A model generated the notes under the pieces. It saw only the letters and a list, made by a program, of their open reading frames with translations, made no database searches and was not told the DNA's origin. A DNA stretch of 29,676 nucleotides from JAZMZS01 sp045586105 (lineage in GTDB: Bacteria > Bacillota > Clostridia > Oscillospirales > CAG-272). Where the stretch lies: the NCBI GenBank assembly GCA_045586105.1, contig JAZMZS010000213.1, positions 1-29,676 of the forward strand, read 5' to 3'. The translations under genes were made by a program, and so were the position numbers. Below, piece by piece: positions 22,394 through 29,676 of the stretch (the stretch's first letter is position 1; each line of letters begins with the position of its first letter).

Positions 22394-24139
22394 ATGAAAC
22401 GATTACTTGGTTATATGAAGCTAAAGCCCGTCGAGAGCGTTCTTGCGCCCTTATTCAAGATGCTCGAGGCGCTTTTTGAGCTTTTCGTTCCGCTCATCGT
22501 GGCGGACATGGTCGACAGAGGAATAACGGGCGGAGAGCGCTCGGTCATCGTCAGGGGCGGTATCCTTCTGATACTGCTCGGCGTCATTGGATTTGTCAGT
22601 TCCATCACGGCACAGTATTTTGCCGCAAAAAGTGCGGTTGCCGTCGGCACGGCGATGCGCCGCGATCTTTTTGCTCACATAAATTCGCTGACCTACCGCG
22701 AGATCGACGAGACGGGCGTATCTGCTCTTATTACGAGAATGACCGCCGACGTCGATCAGGTGCAGAACGGCGTAAATATGTTCCTGCGTCTGTTTATGCG
22801 TTCACCCTTCGTCGTTTTCGGAGCCATGATAATGGCGTTTACCGTTGACGCACGCATAGCGTGGGTGTTCGTTATAACTATCGCGATACTTCTGGTCGTC
22901 GTTTGTCTCATTCCGATAGTGTGCATGCCTCTCTATAAGAAGGTCCAGTCGCACCTTGACCGTGTAATGCTCTCGACCAGAGAAAACCTCAGCGGCGTGC
23001 GCGTTGTCCGCGCCTTCAACCGCCAGGCCGAGGAGCAGGAAAAATACTCGGAGGACAACTCCGTCCTTTACCGTGCGCAGATACACGTAGGAAAGATCTC
23101 CGCACTTCTCAATCCGATAACCTTCGTTATCGTGAATCTTGCGATAGTACTGCTCATCCACCTCGGCGCGGTGCGTGTTGACGGAGGAATACTGCAGAGC
23201 GGTGCGGTAATAGCACTCGTCAACTATATGTCGCAGATACTCGTCGAGCTTATAAAGCTCGTGAATTTCATTATACTTATATCAAAGGCAAACGCGTCTC
23301 TGTCGAGAGTAAACGCAGTATTCGAGCTTGATCCCTCGGTGGACGAGCACTCGGGCGAGAAAGCCGCATTTGCCGAGGGCGGAGCATCGGTGGAATTCAG
23401 GAACGTAAGCTTTACCTATTCGGGCGCATCCTCCGAGTCGATCGATGCTATCTCGTTTTGCGCTTCTGCCGGTGAGACCATTGGAATAATCGGCGGTACC
23501 GGCTCGGGAAAGAGCACGCTCGTCAACCTTATCCCCCGCTTTTACGAGCCGACCGAGGGCGAGATCTATATAGACGGAAAAAGGAGCACCGACTATTCTG
23601 TCGAGTCTCTGCGCGAGATGATCGCCGTAGTACCGCAGAAGGCACAGCTCTTTGCGGGAAGCATCAGGGATAATCTGAAAATGGGAAGCCGCGAGGCTGA
23701 CGATTGGCAGATGTACACCGCGCTCGAGGTAGCGCAGGCACTCCCCTTCGTGGAAGAGAAGGGAGAGGGGCTTGACTACCGCATAGAGCAGGGCGGGCGT
23801 AACCTTTCGGGCGGACAGAAGCAGCGCCTTACCATAGCAAGAGCGCTTGTGAGACGTCCCCGCGTGCTTATTTTAGACGACAGTGCAAGCGCGCTTGACT
23901 TTGCGACCGACGCGGCACTCCGCGCGGCAATAAAGGAATACAGTGCGGACATGACCGTGTTTATCGTTTCACAGCGTGTCGGAACGGTTCGTTCCGCCGA
24001 TAAGATAGCCGTGCTTGATGACGGCAGGCTCGTGGGCTTCGGTGGGCATTCCGAGCTTATACGCTCATGCGAGGTCTACCGCGAGATATGCACCTCACAG
24101 CTTTCGAGAGAGGAGATGGAACGGGATGAAGCAAACTGA
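22394..24139 (+). CDS. Heterodimeric ABC exporter, subunit with degenerate catalytic site
   Basis: The 581-residue protein has a type IV exporter membrane domain (about 1-310) and an ATPase domain (about 335-575). The ATPase has Walker A GGTGSGKS (367-374), Q-loop VVPQKAQLF, a normal signature LSGGQ, and Walker B LILDD with Asp496 where the catalytic Glu is expected. The H-loop His is replaced by Gln527 (IVSQR). Asp for Glu is typical of the non-catalytic half of heterodimeric multidrug exporters such as BmrCD and TM287/288; loss of His strengthens that reading. It overlaps the partner gene by 14 bp. The substrate is unknown; drugs, lipids or peptides are usual. The ATG at 22394 follows CGGAGACA. 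Confidence 0.88.
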   Translation: MKRLLGYMKLKPVESVLAPLFKMLEALFELFVPLIVADMVDRGITGGERSVIVRGGILLILLGVIGFVSSITAQYFAAKSAVAVGTAMRRDLFAHINSLTYREIDETGVSALITRMTADVDQVQNGVNMFLRLFMRSPFVVFGAMIMAFTVDARIAWVFVITIAILLVVVCLIPIVCMPLYKKVQSHLDRVMLSTRENLSGVRVVRAFNRQAEEQEKYSEDNSVLYRAQIHVGKISALLNPITFVIVNLAIVLLIHLGAVRVDGGILQSGAVIALVNYMSQILVELIKLVNFIILISKANASLSRVNAVFELDPSVDEHSGEKAAFAEGGASVEFRNVSFTYSGASSESIDAISFCASAGETIGIIGGTGSGKSTLVNLIPRFYEPTEGEIYIDGKRSTDYSVESLREMIAVVPQKAQLFAGSIRDNLKMGSREADDWQMYTALEVAQALPFVEEKGEGLDYRIEQGGRNLSGGQKQRLTIARALVRRPRVLILDDSASALDFATDAALRAAIKEYSADMTVFIVSQRVGTVRSADKIAVLDDGRLVGFGGHSELIRSCEVYREICTSQLSREEMERDEAN

Positions 24140-25904
24140 TACCTCCGTGGCGAAAAAGCAGGGCGGCTCGAAGAAGAGCACGCTTGCGCGCATCCTCAGA
24201 CTTATCTCCCCGTATAAGGCACAGGTCGCGGCAATACTTCTGTTTTCTCTTTGCACCACGCTTCTTTCTCTTTATATACCGATACTCACGGGAAAGGCGG
24301 TAGACTTTATCGCCGAGAGCACGGTGAACTTTGACGGGATATTTGCACTCATAGTCAAGATATGCGTGTGTATAGGCGCGGTCGCGCTGACGCAGTGGGT
24401 GGTTTCGCATATCAACAACGTCGTTACCTTCGGCGTGGTAAGGTCGCTTCGCAAGAGCGCATTTGATAAGCTCCACAGACTGCCCCTTTCCTACCTTGAT
24501 ACCCACCCCTCGGGGGATCTGCTCAGCCGTGTTATCACGGATACCGAGCATATCAGCGACGGTCTGCTTATCGGCTTTACACAGCTTTTTTCGGGTGTCG
24601 TAACGATAGTCGGAACTATAGCGTTCATGCTTTCGATAAACGTTTGGATAACCCTCGTCGTGGTAGTACTCTCCCCCGCGTCCTTCCTTATTGCAAACTT
24701 CATATCCAAGCGCACCTATACCTTCTTCGGACGTCAGTCCAAGAGCCGCGGAGAGCTTACCGCATACACCGAGCAGATGCTCGATGGACTCAAGGTGGTA
24801 AAGGCGTTTGGATACGAGGATGAATCAAACGCGGGCTTTGAGCGGATAAACGCGGAGCTTGCCGAAAATTCTATGAAGGCGATATTCTATTCCTCTACCG
24901 TCAATCCCTCGACAAGACTTATGTATTCGTCCATATACGCGGGCGTTGCAATTGCGGGAGGACTCGTTGCCGCATCGGGCAGCGCGGCGCTCAGCGTCGG
25001 AATGTTCTCATCGTTTCTCAGCTATACCAATCAATACACCAAGCCCTTCAACGAGATAACCTCGGTCATCACCGAGTTTCAGAATTCTCTTGCAAGCGCC
25101 GAGAGAGTGTTCGAGCTTCTCGATTCCGGGGAGCTTACCCCCGACGAGCGCAAGGGATCGCTCGGCGAGGCTGCGGGCGAGGTCGAGTTTGAGAACGTAT
25201 GCTTCTCGTATACCCCCGAGCGCAAGCTGATAGAGAATTTCAACGTCAAGGTGAAGAGCGGAATGCGCGTCGCCATCGTCGGTCCTACGGGCTGCGGAAA
25301 AACGAAGCGGATGAATCTGCTGATGCGCTTCTACGACGTGAAGTCGGGAGCGATCCGCATAGACGGCGTGGATATCAGGGATATCCCGCGCGAGGAGCTG
25401 AGGCGCAATATCGGAATGGTCCTTCAGGATACCTGGCTGACCGAGGGAAGCGTGCGCGACAATATTGCCTTCGGATGCCCCGACGCTACCGACGAGCAGG
25501 TGATAGCGGCGGCAAAGGAAGCACACGCGCACGCCTTTATAAAAAGGATGCCCGACGGCTATAATACCCACGTCGACGAGGGCGGCGGAAATCTTTCCGC
25601 AGGACAGAAACAGCTTCTTTGCATCGCAAGAGTAATGCTGTCGCTCCCGCCGATGCTTATACTTGACGAGGCGACCTCGTCTATAGACACGATGACCGAG
25701 CTGAGAGTTCAGAGAGCGTTTGAGAAGATGATGAGGGGAAGGACCTCCTTCATCGTAGCGCACCGCCTCTCCACCATCAAGGAAGCGGATCTGATACTCG
25801 TCATGCGTGACGGAAATATCGTGGAGCAGGGAACTCACGAGGAGCTTCTTTTGGCGGGAGGCTTCTATCACGAGCTTTACAACAGCCAGTTTGCGCGCCA
25901 CTGA
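24126..25904 (+). CDS. Heterodimeric ABC exporter, catalytic subunit with unusual Walker A
   Basis: The start at 24126 lies inside the end of the previous gene and is served by GAGGAG about 10 nt upstream, giving 592 residues. A Lys/Ser-rich N-terminal extension (about 1-20) precedes the membrane domain (about 25-330). The ATPase keeps the catalytic Glu515 in LILDE and the H-loop His546 in VAHR, so this is the active half. Its signature is LSAGQ, the usual degenerate partner. Walker A reads GPTGCGKT (386-393) followed by Lys394-Arg395, where relatives normally have Thr and a hydrophobic residue. This affects the consensus site formed with the partner's LSGGQ. Together with the upstream subunit it should form one exporter. 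Confidence 0.88.
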   Translation: MKQTDTSVAKKQGGSKKSTLARILRLISPYKAQVAAILLFSLCTTLLSLYIPILTGKAVDFIAESTVNFDGIFALIVKICVCIGAVALTQWVVSHINNVVTFGVVRSLRKSAFDKLHRLPLSYLDTHPSGDLLSRVITDTEHISDGLLIGFTQLFSGVVTIVGTIAFMLSINVWITLVVVVLSPASFLIANFISKRTYTFFGRQSKSRGELTAYTEQMLDGLKVVKAFGYEDESNAGFERINAELAENSMKAIFYSSTVNPSTRLMYSSIYAGVAIAGGLVAASGSAALSVGMFSSFLSYTNQYTKPFNEITSVITEFQNSLASAERVFELLDSGELTPDERKGSLGEAAGEVEFENVCFSYTPERKLIENFNVKVKSGMRVAIVGPTGCGKTKRMNLLMRFYDVKSGAIRIDGVDIRDIPREELRRNIGMVLQDTWLTEGSVRDNIAFGCPDATDEQVIAAAKEAHAHAFIKRMPDGYNTHVDEGGGNLSAGQKQLLCIARVMLSLPPMLILDEATSSIDTMTELRVQRAFEKMMRGRTSFIVAHRLSTIKEADLILVMRDGNIVEQGTHEELLLAGGFYHELYNSQFARH

Positions 25905-25913
25905 TATATAGGC

Positions 25914-25942
25914 TTGTACTCGGGCGGGCTTTGTGATACAAT
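25914..25942 (+). promoter_or_regulatory. Promoter of the second DtxR-type gene
   Basis: TTGTAC (25914-25919), a 17-bp spacer and TACAAT (25937-25942), in the 62-bp gap after the ABC pair. No GTTAG/CTAAC palindrome is present here. Confidence 0.55.
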
Positions 25943-25966
25943 AATAAAAAAACGGAGGTATGGCGT

Positions 25967-26326
25967 ATGAAGATAAAGGAATCAGCAGAGAATTACCTCG
26001 AGGCAATATATATGCTTTCAAAAAGGCTGGGTGAAGTGCGCTCGGTCGATATCGCAAACGAGCTTGAATTCTCAAAGCCCAGCGTCTCGGTCGCAATGAA
26101 AAATCTGCGCGAGCACGGGTATATAGAGATCTCGGACGGCTATATCACGCTTACCGAAAAGGGAAGCGAGATCGCCGAGAGAATGTACGAAAGACACACC
26201 ATGATCACCGAATGGCTCGTTTCTCTCGGAGTTTCCGAGAGCGTTGCCTCAGAGGACGCGTGCAAGATCGAGCACGTGCTCAGCGCCGAGACCTTCGAGG
26301 CTATCAAGAGACACGCAAAGGGTTAG
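25967..26326 (+). CDS. DtxR/MntR-family metal-dependent repressor, second copy
   Basis: The 119-residue protein is a clear paralogue of the regulator at 6139-6519: YLEAIYMLSKR (10-20), HTH with SKPSVSVAMKNLREHGYI (36-53), and ERHTMI and DACKIEHVLS (97-106) in the metal domain. His77, Cys99, Glu102 and His103 match DtxR-type ligands, but the position of DtxR Met10 is Asn9, so its metal preference may differ from the first copy. It also lacks the SH3-like domain. GGAGGT lies 7 nt upstream of the ATG; an out-of-frame ATG at 25960 is too close to that site. It has a promoter of its own, though readthrough from the ABC pair is likely, and the asparaginase-family gene follows after 7 bp. Confidence 0.87.
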   Translation: MKIKESAENYLEAIYMLSKRLGEVRSVDIANELEFSKPSVSVAMKNLREHGYIEISDGYITLTEKGSEIAERMYERHTMITEWLVSLGVSESVASEDACKIEHVLSAETFEAIKRHAKG

Positions 26327-26333
26327 GATAAGT

Positions 26334-27323
26334 ATGAAGATATTATTCGTATTTACCGGCGGAACAATAGGAAGCACCCTCTCGGACGGCGTTATCAGCA
26401 CCGAGCGCGGCAAGGCTTACAAAATAATCGAAGAATATAAAAAGCGCTGCGGTATCGGCTTTGAATACGATATTCTCGAACCTTATACCGAGCTTAGCGA
26501 AAACAACACGGGAGATACCGTGCGCACGCTTTGTGAGTGCGTCAGAGAAAACGCAAGCCGCGGTTATGACGGAATGATCGTCACCCACGGCACGGATACG
26601 CTCGCGTATTCGTCTGCGGCTCTCGGATATGCGCTCGGACTTGATACGATACCCGTGTGCATCGTTTCCTCAAACCGTCCGATAGAGCATGAGAGAGCAA
26701 ATGCCCTTGACAATCTCCACGGCGCCGTACGATTTATCGAGGGCGGGTACGGCAGAGGTGTGTTCACTGTATATAAAAACGACGGCTCGGATATGGTAAA
26801 GGTGCACAGAGCTACGCGTCTTCTCGGACCGAAAGCGTATTCCGACGAGGTCGACAGTATTTACGGAGAAGAATACGGCTATTTTGATGCAAGCTTCAAT
26901 TACCGTGCAAACGACCGCTATACGGAGCGCCCTGACGGGATATCTCCTCTTGACCCTTTGCGGCTTTCCGAATCAAGTAAAAGTATCCTCGTTATCTCCG
27001 CATACCCCGGTATGTGCTATCCCGAGCCTTCGGAGAAGGTCAGGTACGTTGTTGTCAATACCTTCCATTCGGGAACGCTCGATACGAAGTCCGAGAGAGC
27101 GAGAAGCTTTTATAATAAATGCGCCGAGCGCGGCATCACCGTGCTCGCCTCGGGTGTATCGAAAGGTCCCGACTACGCGAGCGCACGCGAATTTACCGAG
27201 CTCTCGATCAGGGAGCTTACCGATATTTCCCCCGTTGCCGCTTACGTTAAGCTGTGGATGCTCTCCTCGGCAGAACCCGATTCGGACGTGCTGCTCACAC
27301 CCCTTTCGGGAGATATCGTGTGA
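26334..27323 (+). CDS. Asparaginase/glutaminase family protein
   Basis: The 329-residue protein has both active-site threonines of the L-asparaginase family: Thr11 in FTGGTIGS at the N-terminus and Thr87-Asp88 in VTHGTDTL. It has no signal peptide, so a cytoplasmic (type I-like) enzyme converting asparagine to aspartate and ammonia is likely. The C-terminal domain (about 205-329) contains NTFHSGTLDT, which resembles the usual YxxGxxN/G substrate loop region only loosely, so the substrate could be a different amide. The start at 26334 follows TAGGAT and lies 7 bp after the DtxR-type gene, so the two are probably co-transcribed. A longer frame beginning at 26244 overlaps the repressor and is rejected. 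Confidence 0.82.
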   Translation: MKILFVFTGGTIGSTLSDGVISTERGKAYKIIEEYKKRCGIGFEYDILEPYTELSENNTGDTVRTLCECVRENASRGYDGMIVTHGTDTLAYSSAALGYALGLDTIPVCIVSSNRPIEHERANALDNLHGAVRFIEGGYGRGVFTVYKNDGSDMVKVHRATRLLGPKAYSDEVDSIYGEEYGYFDASFNYRANDRYTERPDGISPLDPLRLSESSKSILVISAYPGMCYPEPSEKVRYVVVNTFHSGTLDTKSERARSFYNKCAERGITVLASGVSKGPDYASAREFTELSIRELTDISPVAAYVKLWMLSSAEPDSDVLLTPLSGDIV

Positions 27324-27350
27324 AAAGGCAGAACCTTCGAGGAAGATGGA

Positions 27351-27375
27351 TTTGCGCAACAAGCTGTTGCACAAA
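27351..27375. other. Small hairpin without T-run
   Basis: TTTG and GCAAC pair with GTTGC and CAAA around the loop AAGCT, with one mismatch. It lies 27 bp after the asparaginase stop. No T-run follows on the plus strand, so termination here is doubtful. Confidence 0.3.
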
Positions 27376-27423
27376 TTCCGCGGGGACACATAGTGAATCA
27401 TTGAAGTCAGGAGATAACAAAAA

Positions 27424-28209
27424 ATGCTGTTTGGAATGCCTACGTTGATAGAAACAAATACTCTTGAGGATTGTGCAGCTCTCTGCAATGATCTCAATTT
27501 GGATTTTATAGAACTAAATATGAATATGCCGCAGTATCAATTACAAAACATTGATGTGTCGCATTTTAATGATGTTGCAAACAAGCATGGGATATTCTAT
27601 ACAATCCATTTGGATGAGAATCTCAATATCAGCGACTTTAATTCTTATATTGCAGATGGATACCGACGCACAGTAACAGAAACCATTGCGTTGGCTAAGA
27701 ACCTTGGCGTTTCAATCATAAACATGCATCTGTCTCGTGGAGTATACTTTACTCTTCCGGATAAAAAAGTGTATCTTTTTGCTGAGTATCGTGAACAGTA
27801 TTTGAAAAGTATAACTGATTTTCGTTTATTGTGTGAAAAAGCGATCGGAGATGCTGATATAAAGATATGCATTGAGAACTGTGAAGGTTATCCCGGATTT
27901 CAAAAAGAAGCTCTGAACCTTCTTCTCCAATCTTCGGTATTTGGACTGACTTTTGATATCGGTCATAATCACGGATGTGGTAATCTTGATGAGGCTTATA
28001 TTATAAACAACAAAGAGCATCTTTGCCATATGCATATGCATGATGCTCAAGGAAAGAAAAATCACTTGGCTCTTGGCACCGGAGAATTAGAACTTGATAA
28101 ATATCTATCGCTGGCAGAGGATCGCAAGTGCCGTGTGGTATTAGAAACGAAAACGATTGAAGGATTGAAGCAGTCAGTGAACCGGATGCGTCAAAAAGGT
28201 TTGTTATAA
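27424..28209 (+). CDS. Sugar phosphate isomerase/epimerase-like TIM barrel (AP endonuclease 2 family)
   Basis: The 261-residue protein fits the xylose isomerase-like TIM barrel family. Presumed metal ligands lie at strand ends: Glu151 (IENCEG), Asp178 and His181 (FDIGHNHG), His206 (MHMHDAQG) and Glu241 (VLETK); His62 and His102 are further candidates. Such proteins isomerise or epimerise sugars or sugar phosphates, or act on inositol-type compounds; the substrate cannot be given. No signal peptide is present. AGGAG lies 8-9 nt upstream. The coding sequence is clearly AT-richer, with codon choice unlike murD or the ABC genes, which suggests acquisition. The HAD phosphatase gene follows after a short gap, and a pathway linking sugar isomerisation and dephosphorylation is possible. 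Confidence 0.8.
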   Translation: MLFGMPTLIETNTLEDCAALCNDLNLDFIELNMNMPQYQLQNIDVSHFNDVANKHGIFYTIHLDENLNISDFNSYIADGYRRTVTETIALAKNLGVSIINMHLSRGVYFTLPDKKVYLFAEYREQYLKSITDFRLLCEKAIGDADIKICIENCEGYPGFQKEALNLLLQSSVFGLTFDIGHNHGCGNLDEAYIINNKEHLCHMHMHDAQGKKNHLALGTGELELDKYLSLAEDRKCRVVLETKTIEGLKQSVNRMRQKGLL

Positions 28210-28226
28210 AATATTTGGAGAAAAAC

Positions 28227-28973
28227 ATGAAAGCCGTAATTACCGATTTAGACAGAACGTTGCTGCATACCGACAAAAGCGTATCCGAGCGTACCGTAGC
28301 TGTCCTGAAAAAGTGCCGCGAGCAGGGTATCCTTGTTATGGCTGCAAGTGCAAGAGCCGAAAGAGACGTTCGGATCTATGACGCTTTGATCGGCTTTGAT
28401 GCCGCAACCGCAATAAACGGTGCCGTTGTATTGCTTCCCGATAAGCGATTGGAATTCGGCTTTTCTCGAAAAAGCGGTGAAAGGATCACGTCTGCTATTC
28501 TTGAATATCCCGATGTATTTCTTTCGATAGAAACAAGCAAGGGACTGTATTCAAACAGGGATATTCCTGCGTGGGATCCTGTCATTTGGGATAGGTTCCC
28601 GACATTGCCGAAGGACGTAGTTCTCTACAAAATACTGGCAAGCAGCAGTCAAAAACCGCTGTATGCCGGTATTGAGACCGCATTGACCGATGATGTGTAC
28701 CATACCATCGCCAATAATGATCTTATCCAGATCATGAGCAAAGAAGCAACGAAATGGAACGGCATCAAGCAAATGCTCTCCTACTTTGGCGTTTCTCCGA
28801 GTGATGCTGTCTATTTCGGTGATGATAACGACGATATAGAGCCTATCAAGAACTGCGGACTTGGCGTGGCTGTATCTAATGCCATTCCTTCCGTTCTTGA
28901 CGTTGCAGATCAAATTATTGACAGCAACGATATGGACGGCGTGGCAAAATTTATAGAGGGAAATTTTCTTTAA
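28227..28973 (+). CDS. Cof-type HAD-IIB phosphatase
   Basis: The ATG at 28227 is preferred, with TTGGAG 6 nt upstream; a TTG four codons earlier is in frame but overlaps that site. The 248-residue product shows the HAD motifs: DLDRT (Asp7 nucleophile, Asp9 acid), motif II near MAASAR (about 37-42), the motif III lysine in SKEATKWNGI, and motif IV FGDDNDD. The long cap between motifs II and III is of type IIB, as in Cof/YbiV sugar-phosphate phosphatases. It probably hydrolyses small phosphoesters in the cytoplasm. It sits between the TIM-barrel gene and the phosphotransferase gene on the same strand with short gaps, so the three may be one transcript. Motif II has Ser where many relatives have Thr, which is allowed. 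Confidence 0.88.
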   Translation: MKAVITDLDRTLLHTDKSVSERTVAVLKKCREQGILVMAASARAERDVRIYDALIGFDAATAINGAVVLLPDKRLEFGFSRKSGERITSAILEYPDVFLSIETSKGLYSNRDIPAWDPVIWDRFPTLPKDVVLYKILASSSQKPLYAGIETALTDDVYHTIANNDLIQIMSKEATKWNGIKQMLSYFGVSPSDAVYFGDDNDDIEPIKNCGLGVAVSNAIPSVLDVADQIIDSNDMDGVAKFIEGNFL

Positions 28974-29003
28974 CTGATAGCTTTTTGAAAACGGAGATAC
29001 GAT

Positions 29004-29676
29004 ATGAATTTTGTAACGACAGAACCAATAAACAAAGGCTGGTCAAGTGATAAAAAATACTGTGTTACCGATGAAAACGGCACACAGTATCTTTTGCGTA
29101 TTTCCGATATTGCACAGCACGACACAAAGCAGTCTGAGTTTAACATGATGAAACAGGTCGCTTCTTTTGGAGTGCCTATGTGCCAACCTATCGAGTTTGG
29201 CACTTGCGAGGATGGTGTTTATTCCATCCAAAGTTGGATTGACGGCGAAGATGCAGAACAGGTCATGTCGGGCTATTCTGATACAGAGCAGTATGTATAT
29301 GGCTTGGAAGCCGGTCGTATTCTTCGCAAGATCCACTCCATCCCTGCTCCTGCAACAAATGCCAACGGTGTTGTCATAGAGGATTGGGAAATTCGTTTTA
29401 ATCGCAAAATGGATTATAAAATCAAAAAGTACGGTGAGTGCCCTATCAAGTACGAAAACGGACAGGCATTTATTGACTACATAAATGAAAACCGTCATTT
29501 GCTCAAAGACAGACCACAGGTATATCAGCACGGCGATTACCACATTGGTAATATGATGATTGACCGGAACGGCAAGCTCCACATCATCGACTTTAACCGT
29601 AACGATTACGGTGATCCGTGGGAAGAATTTAACCGCATTGTGTGGTGCGCTCAGAAAGCTCCTCTCTTTGCTTCCG
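29004..29676 (+). CDS. APH-family phosphotransferase, truncated by window end
   Basis: The reading frame is open to the end of the window, giving 224 residues; the family is usually 260-300 long. It carries the aminoglycoside phosphotransferase/choline kinase fold: the catalytic loop QHGDYHIGN (Asp178, Asn183), metal-binding Asp196 in IIDFNR, and the following DPWEEFNR helix start. The nucleotide-binding N-lobe is seen as YLLRISD, with VASFGVPMCQPI as a hinge region. GGAG lies upstream of the ATG, 30 bp after the HAD stop. Members of this family phosphorylate small molecules, sometimes antibiotics such as aminoglycosides or macrolides, but many have metabolic substrates; resistance cannot be concluded from sequence. 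Confidence 0.85.
   Translation, partial: MNFVTTEPINKGWSSDKKYCVTDENGTQYLLRISDIAQHDTKQSEFNMMKQVASFGVPMCQPIEFGTCEDGVYSIQSWIDGEDAEQVMSGYSDTEQYVYGLEAGRILRKIHSIPAPATNANGVVIEDWEIRFNRKMDYKIKKYGECPIKYENGQAFIDYINENRHLLKDRPQVYQHGDYHIGNMMIDRNGKLHIIDFNRNDYGDPWEEFNRIVWCAQKAPLFAS

Noticed and set aside
25008..26096. 362-residue minus-strand frame opposite the second ABC pair
   Set aside because: It spans the ABC coding sequence, the intergenic promoter and the DtxR-type start in antisense and has no known motif.
27351..27375. Terminator after the asparaginase gene
   Set aside because: The stem has a mismatch and no T-run follows, so it is listed only as a small hairpin.
29004..29676. Antibiotic resistance gene
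   Set aside because: The APH fold is clear, but the family includes many metabolic kinases, and the gene is truncated, so no resistance claim is made.

Overview
The window looks like chromosome of an anaerobic, low-GC-lineage Gram-positive bacterium (class Clostridia, probably an uncultured gut member). Supporting signs are AGGAGG-type ribosome binding sites, TTGnnn-N17-TAnnnT promoters, lipobox lipoproteins, an NhaC-type antiporter, DtxR-type repressors, an alr-like Met_gamma_lyase-family PLP protein, and a huge secreted protein with BspA, GLUG, dockerin and InlB modules. Most genes have moderate GC. The gene at about 0.6-1.45 kb and the three genes after 27.4 kb are visibly AT-richer and look like later arrivals.

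Layout. 1-1700: a hairpin-rich non-coding block and an XRE regulator enclosed by a ~41-bp inverted repeat. 1719-4155 (minus): a lipoprotein esterase followed by a clan GH-A glycoside hydrolase, probably one operon for plant glycan breakdown. 4325-6004 (minus): an NhaC-type antiporter with an unexpected DnaJ-like Cys motif. 6139-10237: a short DtxR-type repressor, divergent from a heterodimeric ABC pair, with two matching GTTAG-N6-CTAAC palindromes between them. 10323-10730 (minus): a small lipoprotein. 10927-15426 (plus): murD, a Met_gamma_lyase-family PLP protein, a lipoprotein and a cysteine desulfurase, probably one transcript from a strong promoter to a 16-bp terminator hairpin. 15516-20453 (minus): a 1645-residue modular secreted protein, divergent from a small XRE regulator (20614-20871), with a perfect 9-1-9 palindrome between them. 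20980-21403: rpsT with promoter, leader hairpin and terminator. 21403-22234: a tandem array of seven ~120-bp non-coding units. 22394-27323: a second heterodimeric ABC pair, a second DtxR-type repressor and an asparaginase-family protein. 27424-end: a sugar isomerase-like TIM barrel, a Cof-type HAD phosphatase and a truncated APH-family phosphotransferase.

Three points deserve most attention. First, the 21.4-22.2 kb array repeats a small hairpin with a GNRA-type loop, and one unit changes two stem pairs in a compensatory way, which suggests selection for RNA structure. Second, the pairing of a short DtxR-type repressor with a heterodimeric type IV ABC transporter occurs twice, and the first copy has an obvious candidate operator. 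Third, the giant surface protein carries both a cohesin-like and a dockerin-like module and has its own adjacent regulator and palindrome. All functional statements come from reading motifs; no database search was run.
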